Shown here: positions 30,515 to 45,874 of the stretch, in pieces
Layout: the number at the start of each line of letters is the position of its first letter
Numbering within the stretch: the stretch's first letter is position 1
From: Stutzerimonas stutzeri
GTDB taxonomy: Bacteria > Pseudomonadota > Gammaproteobacteria > Pseudomonadales > Pseudomonadaceae
Length of the DNA stretch: 64,000 bases
Assembly (NCBI RefSeq): GCF_015291885.1
Contig: NZ_CP036186.1
Coordinates: forward strand, 1,935,001 to 1,999,000
Reading direction: 5' to 3'
Program-made: the position numbers and the translations under genes
The notes under the pieces: model-generated
The model's database searches: none
Told to the model about the DNA's origin: nothing
What the model saw: the letters and a program-made list of their open reading frames with translations, nothing else

Positions 30515-31706
30515 GGATGGTCTGAAGTAGCCATGCATTTCCGGCTGACTTCAGCCTCCGCCGATTTTGAAAGCGGCAAACCGATCAAAAACGATCAGAT
30601 AACCAGCTCATTTCGGTGTTTCTAGCCGCCGAGAACACCTCGCGGCGGCCATTTCCTGCATTACAGGCGCACCTCTCCTGCATTGGTCAGCAAATGTCGG
30701 CGTGCCATCCACAGGTTCGACAACGCGAACAGCGTCACCAGTTGCGCAGTATTCTTGGCCAAGCCACGGAAGCGCGTCTTCACATAACCGAACTGCCGCT
30801 TGATCACCCGAAACGGGTGCTCAACCTTGGCCCGTACCTGAGCCTTGGATTTCTCGATCTTGCGTCTGGCTTTGTACAGCGCGCTGCTCTTGCCCAGCTT
30901 TTTGTAAGTGCTGCGCCGTGCTGCCACCTGCCAAATCACTTCGCGGCCATCATGCTCGGCACGCTTCTCGACGCCGGTATAACCCGCATCGGCGCAGACC
31001 ACGTTTTCCTCGCCATGCAGCAACTTGTCGACCTGGGTGACGTCCGCCACGTTAGCCGCCGTACCTACCACGCTATGCACCAGGCCCGATTCGTCATCGA
31101 CGCCGATGTGGGCCTTCATGCCAAAGTAATACTGGTTGCCCTTCTTGGTCTGGTGCATCTCTGGGTCGCGCTTGCCGTCTTTGTTCTTGGTCGAACTCGG
31201 CGCATTGATCAGCGTGGCATCGACGATGGTGCCTTGGCGCAGCGACAGGCCACGGTCACCCAGGTAGCCATTGATCACGGCCAGGATGCCAGCAGCCAGT
31301 TCGTGTTTCTCCAGCAGGCGACGGAAGTTGAGGATGGTGGTTTCGTCGGGGATACGCTCCAGGCTCAGCCCCGCGAACTGCCGCAGGATGGTGGTCTCGT
31401 ACAGTGCCTCCTCCATCGCTGGATCGCTATAACCGAACCAGTTTTGCATTAGATGAACCCGCAGCATTGCCATCAACGGGTACGCCGGACGGCCACCTTC
31501 ACCCTTGGGGTAATGCGGCTCGATCAGGGCAATCAACCCCTTCCACGGCACCACCCGATCCATCTCGATCAGGAACAGCTCTTTGCGGGTCTGCTTGCGC
31601 TTGCCGGCGTACTCGGCATCGGCGAAGGTCATCTGCTTCATCAGAAAACTCGGTGGGTGGCGTTCGGCTATTTTGCCAAAATCAGGAAGTCTTTTTCAGA
31701 CTGTCC
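30515..31706 (-). mobile_element. IS5 family element, copy 2
   Basis: This is a 1192-nt copy in the same orientation as copy 1, separated from it by only CTAG (30511-30514) and followed by CTAG (31707-31710). Terminal repeats are the same. The arrangement is either two successive insertions into one target or a tandem dimer. Confidence 0.93.
30661..31641 (-). CDS. IS5 family transposase, copy 2
   Basis: This is a 326-residue DDE transposase with the same motifs as copy 1 (VDATLINAPSS, CADAGYTG, VEHPFRVIKRQFG). It is intact. Small differences include Ser for Ala in the KSKAQVRAK segment and Leu for Pro in KKLGKSS. It likely acts on both copies, since their ends are identical. Confidence 0.95.
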   Translation of the reverse strand: MKQMTFADAEYAGKRKQTRKELFLIEMDRVVPWKGLIALIEPHYPKGEGGRPAYPLMAMLRVHLMQNWFGYSDPAMEEALYETTILRQFAGLSLERIPDETTILNFRRLLEKHELAAGILAVINGYLGDRGLSLRQGTIVDATLINAPSSTKNKDGKRDPEMHQTKKGNQYYFGMKAHIGVDDESGLVHSVVGTAANVADVTQVDKLLHGEENVVCADAGYTGVEKRAEHDGREVIWQVAARRSTYKKLGKSSALYKARRKIEKSKAQVRAKVEHPFRVIKRQFGYVKTRFRGLAKNTAQLVTLFALSNLWMARRHLLTNAGEVRL

Positions 31707-31710
31707 CTAG

Positions 31711-31803
31711 AGCCATCACTTCATCGTTCAATCCCGCCGTAAGGCGGGCGTACGTTGTGCCAGTTACGGCCGAACAACCGCTGATGGCACGCCGTTCAGC
31801 AGC
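31711..31803 (-). pseudogene. Remnant of an IS1111 transposase 3' end
   Basis: On the minus strand this encodes CHQRLFGRNWHN, matching CHERRFSGNWHS at the C-terminus of the transposase at 27283. Everything upstream of this point in the gene is missing, and the sequence turns into the lyase gene region after about 31803. It marks the right border of the island. Confidence 0.75.
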
Positions 31804-31817
31804 CGGTGTGCTCAGGG

Positions 31818-32753
31818 TCAACCGCCTGCTTCCTGCATCCACTTCGGTCTCGGGTAACGACGATCGGCCTTGCCGGCCTTGAGCACGGCTCCCGGTACGT
31901 CGTGGCCGACCAGTTGGGGCAGGTCGGCGGCGCATTGCAGCAGGCGGTCGAGATCGACGGCCGTGTTCAGGCCCATGCGCTGGAACATATGCACCAAGTC
32001 TTCGGTGCAGATATTGCCGCTGGCGCCGGGGGCGTAAGGGCAACCGCCGAGTCCGCCGAGAGAGGCATCGAAGCGGTCGATGCCGGCGTTCAGCGCTGCC
32101 AGCGCGTTGGCCAGGCCCATGCCGCGGGTGTTGTGGAAGTGTGCGGTGAATACTGCCTGCGGCCAGCTGTTCAGCACTTCGCGGCAGATGCGCTCGACCT
32201 GCGTCGGGTCGGCCATGCCGGTGGTGTCGCAGAGGGTGATGCCCTGCACACCGATTTCCAGCAGGCGTTGCACCAGCTCATAGATGCGCCGCTCGGGCAC
32301 GTCGCCCTCGAAGGGGCAGCCGAAGGTGGTCGATAGCGAGGCGTTGATGAATACGCCACTGCCGCGAGTGACTTCGATGATTTCGCGGAACTGCACCAGC
32401 GACTGTTCGGGCGTCATGCGCAGGTTGGCCAGGCCGTGGGTATCGCTGGCCGACATCACCAGGTTGATCTCGTCCACCTCGCAGGCCAGCGCGCGCTCGC
32501 AGCCCTTCACGTTGGGCACCAGCACGGTGTACTCGACGCCCTCCGCACGGCGGATGCCGCGCATCACGTCTTCGGCGTCGCGCAGGTTGGGGATGGCCTT
32601 GGGCGAGGTGAAGGAGGTGACCTCGATCTTCGCCAGCCCGGTTTGCGAGAGGCGGTCGATCAGGGCGATCTTGGCTTCGGTCGGCACGAAGTTCGCTTCG
32701 ATCTGGAAGCCGTCGCGGGTGGCGACTTCCTGGATATACAGGCGTTTGCTCAT
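31818..32753 (-). CDS. Hydroxymethylglutaryl-CoA lyase family enzyme
   Basis: This is a 311-residue HMG-CoA lyase-like TIM-barrel protein. The catalytic Arg-Asp pair is in ATRDGFQ (13-14), metal ligands are in TAHFHNTRGMGLANAL, and the mobile Cys loop is GGLGGCPYAPGASGN. HMG-CoA lyases split 3-hydroxy-3-methylglutaryl-CoA to acetyl-CoA and acetoacetate; close relatives cleave similar 3-hydroxyacyl-CoAs. The start at 32753 has AGGA upstream and drops 30 residues read from a repeat. It lies 124 nt downstream of the CoA-transferase gene on the same strand. Its 3' end is only 14 nt from the island border, yet the gene looks complete. Confidence 0.9.
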   Translation of the reverse strand: MSKRLYIQEVATRDGFQIEANFVPTEAKIALIDRLSQTGLAKIEVTSFTSPKAIPNLRDAEDVMRGIRRAEGVEYTVLVPNVKGCERALACEVDEINLVMSASDTHGLANLRMTPEQSLVQFREIIEVTRGSGVFINASLSTTFGCPFEGDVPERRIYELVQRLLEIGVQGITLCDTTGMADPTQVERICREVLNSWPQAVFTAHFHNTRGMGLANALAALNAGIDRFDASLGGLGGCPYAPGASGNICTEDLVHMFQRMGLNTAVDLDRLLQCAADLPQLVGHDVPGAVLKAGKADRRYPRPKWMQEAGG

Positions 32754-32770
32754 GGGGAGTCCTGGGGTTT

Positions 32771-32849
32771 CGTAGGGTGGATGAGGCTCTACCCATCGAC
32801 CGTTGTGGTTTGCTGGCTGGTGGACAAGCTTCGCGTTGTCCACCCTACG
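32771..32849. repeat. Dispersed palindromic repeat, copy 3
   Basis: This is a 79-nt element with perfect 10-bp ends CGTAGGGTGG and CCACCCTACG. It fills the gap between the CoA-transferase and lyase genes. It belongs to the family also seen at 18511-18597 and 20377-20474. A partial GCAGGGTGGATGACGC follows at once. Confidence 0.8.
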
Positions 32850-32877
32850 TATGGGCGCAGGGTGGATGACGCACTGT

Positions 32878-34080
32878 TCAGATGATCCCGCGCTCGCGCA
32901 GCCCCTGGCGTTGTTCGTCGGTGAGGCCGAGGCCGGCCAGCACGTCGTCGGTGTGCTCGCCCAGTTGCGGGCCGCCTTCGCCGATGCGCCCTGGCGTGCG
33001 CGACAGCTTGGGCAGCACGCCCGGTACCTTGAGCGGGCCGGCGAAGGTCTGCACCTGCTCGATCATCTGCCGCGCCAGGTAGTGCGGGTCCTTCACGATA
33101 TCGGCGGCGGTGTAGGGATAGCCGGCCGGCACGCGGGCGCCCTTGAGTGCTTCGATCACCTCGTCGCGGCTGTGCTGGATGGTCCATTCGCCAATGGCGG
33201 CATCGATCAGCTCGGCGTGCTGGGCGCGGCCGTCGTTGTGGGCGAAGCGCGGGTCATCGGCGAGGTCCTGGCGGCCCATCAGGGTCATCAGGCGCTTGTA
33301 GATGCTGTCGCCATTGCCGGCGATCAGCACGTAGGCGCCGTCATTGCACAGGTAGGAGTTGGACGGGGTGATGCCGGGCAGGGCGCTGCCAGCCGGCTCG
33401 CGTACGTAGCCGAAGGCGTCGTATTCGGGCACGAGGCTTTCCATCATGGCGAACACCGACTCGTACAGCGCCACGTCGATTTCCTGGCCCTGGCCGCTGC
33501 GGTTGCGCTCCTGCAGGGCGAGTAATACACCGATCACGCCATACAACGAGGACAGCGAATCGCCGATGCTGACGCCAACCCGCACCGGCGGCTGGCCCGG
33601 ATAGCCGGAGAGGTGGCGCAGGCCACCCATGGCTTCGCCGATCACGCCGAAGCCCGGCAGGTCGCGATAGGGACCGGTCTGGCCGTAGCCGGAAATGCGC
33701 AGCATGATCAGCCGAGGGTTCAGCTTCGACAGCTCATCCCAGCCCAGGCCCCATTCTTCCAGCGTGCCGGGGCGGAAGTTCTCCACCAGGATGTCGGCTT
33801 CGGCCACCAGCTGGCGAACGATCTGCTGGCCTTCCGCGGCCTTGAGATCCAGCGTCACCGAGCGCTTGTTGCGCGACTGCACATGCCACCAGAGCGAGGT
33901 GCCGTCCTTGAGCTTGCGCCACTTGCGCAAAGGGTCGCCGACCTTGGGCGGCTCGATCTTGATCACATCGGCGCCGAACTCACCGAGCAGTTTGCTGGCA
34001 AAAGGGCCGGCGATCAGCTGGCCCATCTCGATCACCTTGAGGCCCTGCAGCGGCAGGTTCTTGTCTGTCTGTTCGCTCAT
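32878..34080 (-). CDS. CaiB/BaiF CoA-transferase (cluster 2)
   Basis: This is a 400-residue class III-type CoA-transferase, resembling the glutarate/HMG CoA-transferase (SUGCT) branch. It has LQGLKVIEMGQLIAGPFASK at the N-terminus and NKRSVTLDLK near 71. In the position of the catalytic Asp (145) it has Gly, in LPGFGVIGEAMGG, whereas the cluster 1 enzyme has Asp at the matching residue. It probably activates a hydroxy-dicarboxylate for the adjacent lyase. AGGTG lies 7 nt before the ATG; a GTG one codon earlier is possible. It is divergent from the LysR gene. Confidence 0.88.
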   Translation of the reverse strand: MSEQTDKNLPLQGLKVIEMGQLIAGPFASKLLGEFGADVIKIEPPKVGDPLRKWRKLKDGTSLWWHVQSRNKRSVTLDLKAAEGQQIVRQLVAEADILVENFRPGTLEEWGLGWDELSKLNPRLIMLRISGYGQTGPYRDLPGFGVIGEAMGGLRHLSGYPGQPPVRVGVSIGDSLSSLYGVIGVLLALQERNRSGQGQEIDVALYESVFAMMESLVPEYDAFGYVREPAGSALPGITPSNSYLCNDGAYVLIAGNGDSIYKRLMTLMGRQDLADDPRFAHNDGRAQHAELIDAAIGEWTIQHSRDEVIEALKGARVPAGYPYTAADIVKDPHYLARQMIEQVQTFAGPLKVPGVLPKLSRTPGRIGEGGPQLGEHTDDVLAGLGLTDEQRQGLRERGII

Positions 34081-34256
34081 CACGACACCTGTGCCGGTTG
34101 ATTCATGGTGCCGAGCATGACCGACGCATCGGCAGCGGACAATTGGCCGTTTGCCAAGTTAGGTTTCGCGCTTCACGAAGGCTAAGACGAAAGGAGCTTT
34201 GAAAAACTCGGGCTGAGCGGCGCATGCTTCGTCTACCGCGAATACGGGAATCCAAT

Positions 34257-36301
<2,045 letters not shown>

Positions 36302-36685
36302 GGCAAGTCCGCCAATGGTCTGTTAGACCAATGTGCAGTTTCGGCCACGGCGCTGGCTGCACAGAATGGCGGCGTCTATCTGCGTGATCGGACAAGTGTG
36401 TATTCCAACCTGATGGTTGAACGAGCGGCCCTTGAGGCCGCTTTTTTTTGCCCGCAAAACGCGTCCGCGGGTGTCGGGGCCGTAGCATTCAGCTACGCGA
36501 AAGCTCTGGCAAATGGCGGCAGTGCACACGCCATGCGGTGAGGCGCGGTCTATGCTTGAGCAAAGCCGATACGCCATGGGTGGCGTGCTTGGCTGGAGTG
36601 CACCGTCTGACAGGCGCTGGGTTGGTCATTGGGTTCGCCTGCTGGACAGGGTTCTGCATACCAACAAGACAGACGAGGAACTGCC
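36302..36685 (+). other. Intergenic stretch before acsA, with terminator
   Basis: No gene is seen. A strong rho-independent terminator lies at 36424-36449 (listed separately). The remaining 236 nt before acsA should hold its promoter; I see no clear sigma-54 or sigma-70 match that I would defend. Confidence 0.6.
36424..36449 (+). terminator. Rho-independent terminator after dctP (cluster 2)
   Basis: AGCGGCC and GGCCGCT pair perfectly around a CTTGA loop and run into eight T residues. It ends the transcript of the second binding-protein gene. Confidence 0.93.
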
Positions 36686-38641
<1,956 letters not shown>

Positions 38642-38759
38642 AGGCAAGGGAGACCGGAGCGTAGTCACGCAGCCGGTCGCCTCTACCCATGAGCCTGTGC
38701 CCGGCGGCAATGCCACGACTCGCCGGGCTCGATGTTTCCCGCTTGTATGGCCGCGGGGA

Positions 38760-39122
38760 TCAGACGCCGGCGGGCGGGCTTTTCAGGCTGTCATTGCCGG
38801 TTACGGTGGTGCCGTTGGTGGCTGCCTCGGCATTGGCTTGCAGTTGCTGACTATCTTTTTCCGAGCGTTCGAACGGCATGTGGTGCGAGCGGCCTTCGGC
38901 CATGCCGGCCTGTTCGTTGATTTCATTGAACACGCGCTTGGCCTCGCAGTGCCCGGTTACGCCACGGGACAGCGCCAGGCCGCCGATACCCAGCTGCAGC
39001 AGTCCGCCCAAACCGCCGCGGCTGAGGCCCTTGGCAAGGAAATACAGCCCGCCGGCCAGGGACATGGCGCGCTCCCAGCCGTGGACGTTCTGATTCTGGT
39101 GGTTCGAGGACTTGTTGTTCAT
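38760..39122 (-). CDS. DUF2892 family small membrane protein
   Basis: This is a 120-residue protein. The start at 39122 has GGAG 7 nt upstream; the frame open further upstream is not protein-like. Residues 18-55 contain a membrane hairpin (AMSLAGGLYFLAKGLSRG, then LLQLGIGGLALSRG) of the DUF2892/YgaP type. The C-terminal 50 residues are hydrophilic and low in structure. The function is unknown. It is convergent with acsA, 118 nt away. Confidence 0.82.
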   Translation of the reverse strand: MNNKSSNHQNQNVHGWERAMSLAGGLYFLAKGLSRGGLGGLLQLGIGGLALSRGVTGHCEAKRVFNEINEQAGMAEGRSHHMPFERSEKDSQQLQANAEAATNGTTVTGNDSLKSPPAGV

Positions 39123-39410
39123 GGGTGGCTCCGACGAGGACATTCTCAATGAATGACTCTCGCCAGCGCAGGCTGTTCGGTGCCGCAGGTCGGCATCTGG
39201 CGACAACGCGGTGTAATGGCTGTTGTGGGAAGCCAAACGGATGCAGGGGAGCGATCCAGGGCGCGCCAATGCGTGGGAGCGGTCCTGACCGCGAATCGTG
39301 AAATGCGATGGACGAGCTTCGCGGCTAACACCGGCGCGGGGCAGCCGTGCTTCACGGTCGGCCCCGAGGCTGAATATCTAGCGCAATCCGAAGAGCCGCG
39401 CGCGTGCGTG

Positions 39411-41444
39411 CTAACCGGCCATGCCGAATACCTTGAGCACAAAGGCGTACTCCAGCGCCACGTCCTTGAGCGCCTGGTAGCGACCGCTCATGCCACCGTG
39501 CCCGGCGCCAAATTCGGTCTTGAGCAGCAACAGGTTGTCGTCGGTGCGGGTCGCGCGCAGCTTGGCGACCCATTTGGCCGCTTCCCAGTACTGCACGCGG
39601 CTGTCGTTGTAACCAGCCACGGCGAGCAGCGCGGGGTAGGCCTGGGCGCGGATATTTTCGTAGGGCGCATAGGCCTTGATCCGCTCATGCACCTCCGCTT
39701 GATTCGGATCGCCCCATTCGTCGTACTCGGTGACGGTCAGCGGCAGGTCGGCGTTGAGCAAGGTGTTGAGTACATCGACGAAGGGCACCTCGGCGACTGC
39801 CGCGCCGAACAGCTCCGGGCGCATGTTCAGCACTGCGCCGATCAGCAGCCCGCCGGCGCTGCCGCCGCTGATGGCCAGGCGCTCTGAGGTGGTGTAGCCA
39901 TCGGCCAACAGCTGCTCGGCGCAGGCGATGAAGTCGCTGAAGGTGTTCGGCTTGTGTTCCAGCTTGCCGGCGCGATACCAGGCTTCGCCGAGATCGCCGC
40001 CGCCGCGCACATGGGCGATGGCGAAGACGAAACCGCGGTCGAGCAGCGACAGGCGCGCATGGGAGAACCACGGATCGAGGCTGTGCCCATAGGCGCCGTA
40101 ACCGTAGAGATAGAGCGGAGCCGGCTTGCCGAAGCTGTCGCGGCGGCCGACCAGGCTGATGGGTATCTGCGTGCCGTCCTGGGCGGTCGCCCAGATGCGT
40201 CGACTTTCATAGGCGTCCGCATCGAAGGGGCCTTCCACCGGCGTTTCCTTGAGCACTTCCTGCGTGCCGTCGGCCAGCGTCAGCTGACGGACTTGCGCCG
40301 GGCGGTTGAGCGCTTCATAGCGCAGGCGGATCACCGTGCTGGTGAACTCCAGCGAATTCTGCACGTGCAGGCTGTAGGCCGCATCTGGCAGCTGCAGGCG
40401 ATAGGGCTGCACGCCCTGTGGCCGCACCTCGATAACCGGCAGGCCGCCTTCGCGCAGGGTCAGGGTGATCGCCTCGGCGTTGAGGCTGACGTCCTCGAGC
40501 ATCACCGTGTCGTCATGGGCAACCAGTTCCTGCCAGTGCTCCCGCTCGGGCTGCGCCTCGCTGGCGTGATAGAGCGCGAAGTTGATGCCAGCCTGATTGC
40601 TGCGGATCAGCCAGCTCCACTGACCTTCGTGAAGGCCATGATCGGGAAAGTACTCGTGGTCTTCCTGGCGTGGTGCCAGGCACGTCCATTGACCTTCCGG
40701 CTCGTCCGCCGACAGCACCCAGGCTTCGCTGGTGGTCTTGCTGTGGGAAAGGATGACCAGCTGGCGCTCGGAGCTGGTGCGGTAGCAATGCACGAAGAAG
40801 CGCCCGTCCGGGTCGTGATAAACCTCGCTGCTGCCCGTATCGCCAAGGCGATGGCGGTAAATCTTGTGCGGGCGGTGGGTGTCGTCCAGTTCACCGTAGA
40901 ACAGCGTCTGGCTGTCGTTGGCCCAGGTCATGCTGCCGTCGCAATCGTCGAAGGGCAGGGCGGTCACGTCGCCGCTGGCGAGATCCTTGACGAACAGTCG
41001 GTAGATCTCGTCGCCTTCGCGATCGAGGCTGTAGGCGAGCTTGCTGTGGTCCTGACTGACGCTGAACGCGCCCAGGGAGAGGAAGCCGCCTTCGGCCAGC
41101 TCGTTGGGGTCGAGCAGCAGCTGTTCGGCGTCCTCGTCAACGGTGAGCGAGCCATCGACCGGGCGTGGGCAGCGATAGTGCCGCGGGTATTCGTCGCCAG
41201 CGGTGGTGCGCTGGTAATACAGCCACGGTCCCCAAGGCGACGGCAGGGACAGGTCGGTTTCGCGGATGCGGCCCTTGATTTCCTGGAACAGCGTCTCGCG
41301 CAGTTCGGACTGGTCGGCGAGCTGTTCTTCGAGATAGGCATTCTCCGCCTTGAGGTATGCCAGCACGTCGTCGGCGTCGCGATTCTCCAGCCAGCGATAG
41401 GGATCGGTGCCGGTGTCGGCGCGGGCGATGGGGGCATTGGACAT
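39411..41444 (-). CDS. ptrB: Prolyl oligopeptidase family serine peptidase (oligopeptidase B)
   Basis: This is a 677-residue S9A peptidase. Residues about 70-400 form the beta-propeller that filters substrates by size. The C-terminal catalytic domain has the nucleophile in ISGGSAGGLLIG, a likely Asp in VAGYNDSRVQYWEA, and the His in GAGHGGMSGRY. Oligopeptidase B cuts short peptides after Arg or Lys in the cytoplasm. The start at 41444 has GGAG upstream and removes a 16-residue extension. It is transcribed alone. Confidence 0.92.
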   Translation of the reverse strand: MSNAPIARADTGTDPYRWLENRDADDVLAYLKAENAYLEEQLADQSELRETLFQEIKGRIRETDLSLPSPWGPWLYYQRTTAGDEYPRHYRCPRPVDGSLTVDEDAEQLLLDPNELAEGGFLSLGAFSVSQDHSKLAYSLDREGDEIYRLFVKDLASGDVTALPFDDCDGSMTWANDSQTLFYGELDDTHRPHKIYRHRLGDTGSSEVYHDPDGRFFVHCYRTSSERQLVILSHSKTTSEAWVLSADEPEGQWTCLAPRQEDHEYFPDHGLHEGQWSWLIRSNQAGINFALYHASEAQPEREHWQELVAHDDTVMLEDVSLNAEAITLTLREGGLPVIEVRPQGVQPYRLQLPDAAYSLHVQNSLEFTSTVIRLRYEALNRPAQVRQLTLADGTQEVLKETPVEGPFDADAYESRRIWATAQDGTQIPISLVGRRDSFGKPAPLYLYGYGAYGHSLDPWFSHARLSLLDRGFVFAIAHVRGGGDLGEAWYRAGKLEHKPNTFSDFIACAEQLLADGYTTSERLAISGGSAGGLLIGAVLNMRPELFGAAVAEVPFVDVLNTLLNADLPLTVTEYDEWGDPNQAEVHERIKAYAPYENIRAQAYPALLAVAGYNDSRVQYWEAAKWVAKLRATRTDDNLLLLKTEFGAGHGGMSGRYQALKDVALEYAFVLKVFGMAG

Positions 41445-45218
<3,774 letters not shown>

Positions 45219-45301
45219 CAGACAGATGCAAATGACTGCGCTAGGCTGACAGCCAATCTCGCTACTGAGCGGGAATATGATTGTCAGCCGGTGCATGGAA
45301 G

Positions 45302-45331
45302 CCGGGGCCTGGTGCCCCGGTTTTTTTTTTT
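45302..45331 (+). terminator. Rho-independent terminator of fadBA
   Basis: CCGGGGC and GCCCCGG form a perfect 7-bp stem around CTGGT, followed by eleven T residues. It comes 84 nt after fadA and 21 nt before the next gene start. Confidence 0.95.
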
Positions 45332-45351
45332 GTATTTGTGTGGAGGTAGGC

Positions 45352-45585
45352 ATGCAGTTGCAGCCGGGGCGTTATCGCCATTACAAGGGGCCGGAGTATC
45401 GCGTGTTCGCCGTTGCGCGGCACTCCGAGACCGAGGAGTTTGTGGTGTTCTACCAGGCGCTGTATGGGGAACGCGGACTTTGGGTGCGCCCGTTGTCGAT
45501 GTTCAGCGAGAGCGTCGAAGTCAACGGCGAAACGGTCCCGCGTTTCGCATTGATCGAAGCCGAAAAGAGTGTTTTTGAAGGTTGA
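45352..45585 (+). CDS. DUF1653 domain protein
   Basis: This is a 77-residue protein consisting of a single DUF1653 domain (GRYRHYKGPEYRVFAVARHS, then FVVFYQALYG). These small proteins are widespread and of unknown function. GGAGG lies 6 nt before the ATG at 45352; an upstream ATG is not favoured, as it would read through the fadA terminator. Its place between fadA and topA is as in P. aeruginosa. Confidence 0.92.
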   Translation: MQLQPGRYRHYKGPEYRVFAVARHSETEEFVVFYQALYGERGLWVRPLSMFSESVEVNGETVPRFALIEAEKSVFEG

Positions 45586-45874
45586 GCTGGCATACGGCCA
45601 TCAGGCTCGCCCTTGACCTCACGTCCATCGCCACTATATATAGCGGTGCTTTTTAGGCAGAGCGAAAACCTCGACGTCTGGTTTATGGCATCGAACCGCT
45701 GCTCTGATTCGCACCAGACGGAGCCGAGCAGCACAAATTGTCCTGCCAGGTCGGCCCGTTCGCAAAACGCGCACTAACGTACGCCGATGCCTTGCCGATT
45801 AGCGCCGGTACGGGTATTCAAACTGTCGGAGGCGCCGCCTCTGTTCACCTCTAGATTCAGGAACTCTCCTCTCC

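Larger units (their letters stand above)
29105..31803 (-). mobile_element. Second IS1111-type element, split and truncated
   Basis: 29105-29314 matches the non-coding left end of the element at 27028 with clear divergence (CGGACTCTCTCCACAAGCAG against TGGACTCTCCCCACAAGCAG). It is cut at a CTAG by two IS5-type elements and resumes at 31711-31803 with the transposase 3' end. The rest of the transposase gene and the right terminal repeat are gone. It entered attC at the same position as the first copy. Confidence 0.8.
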
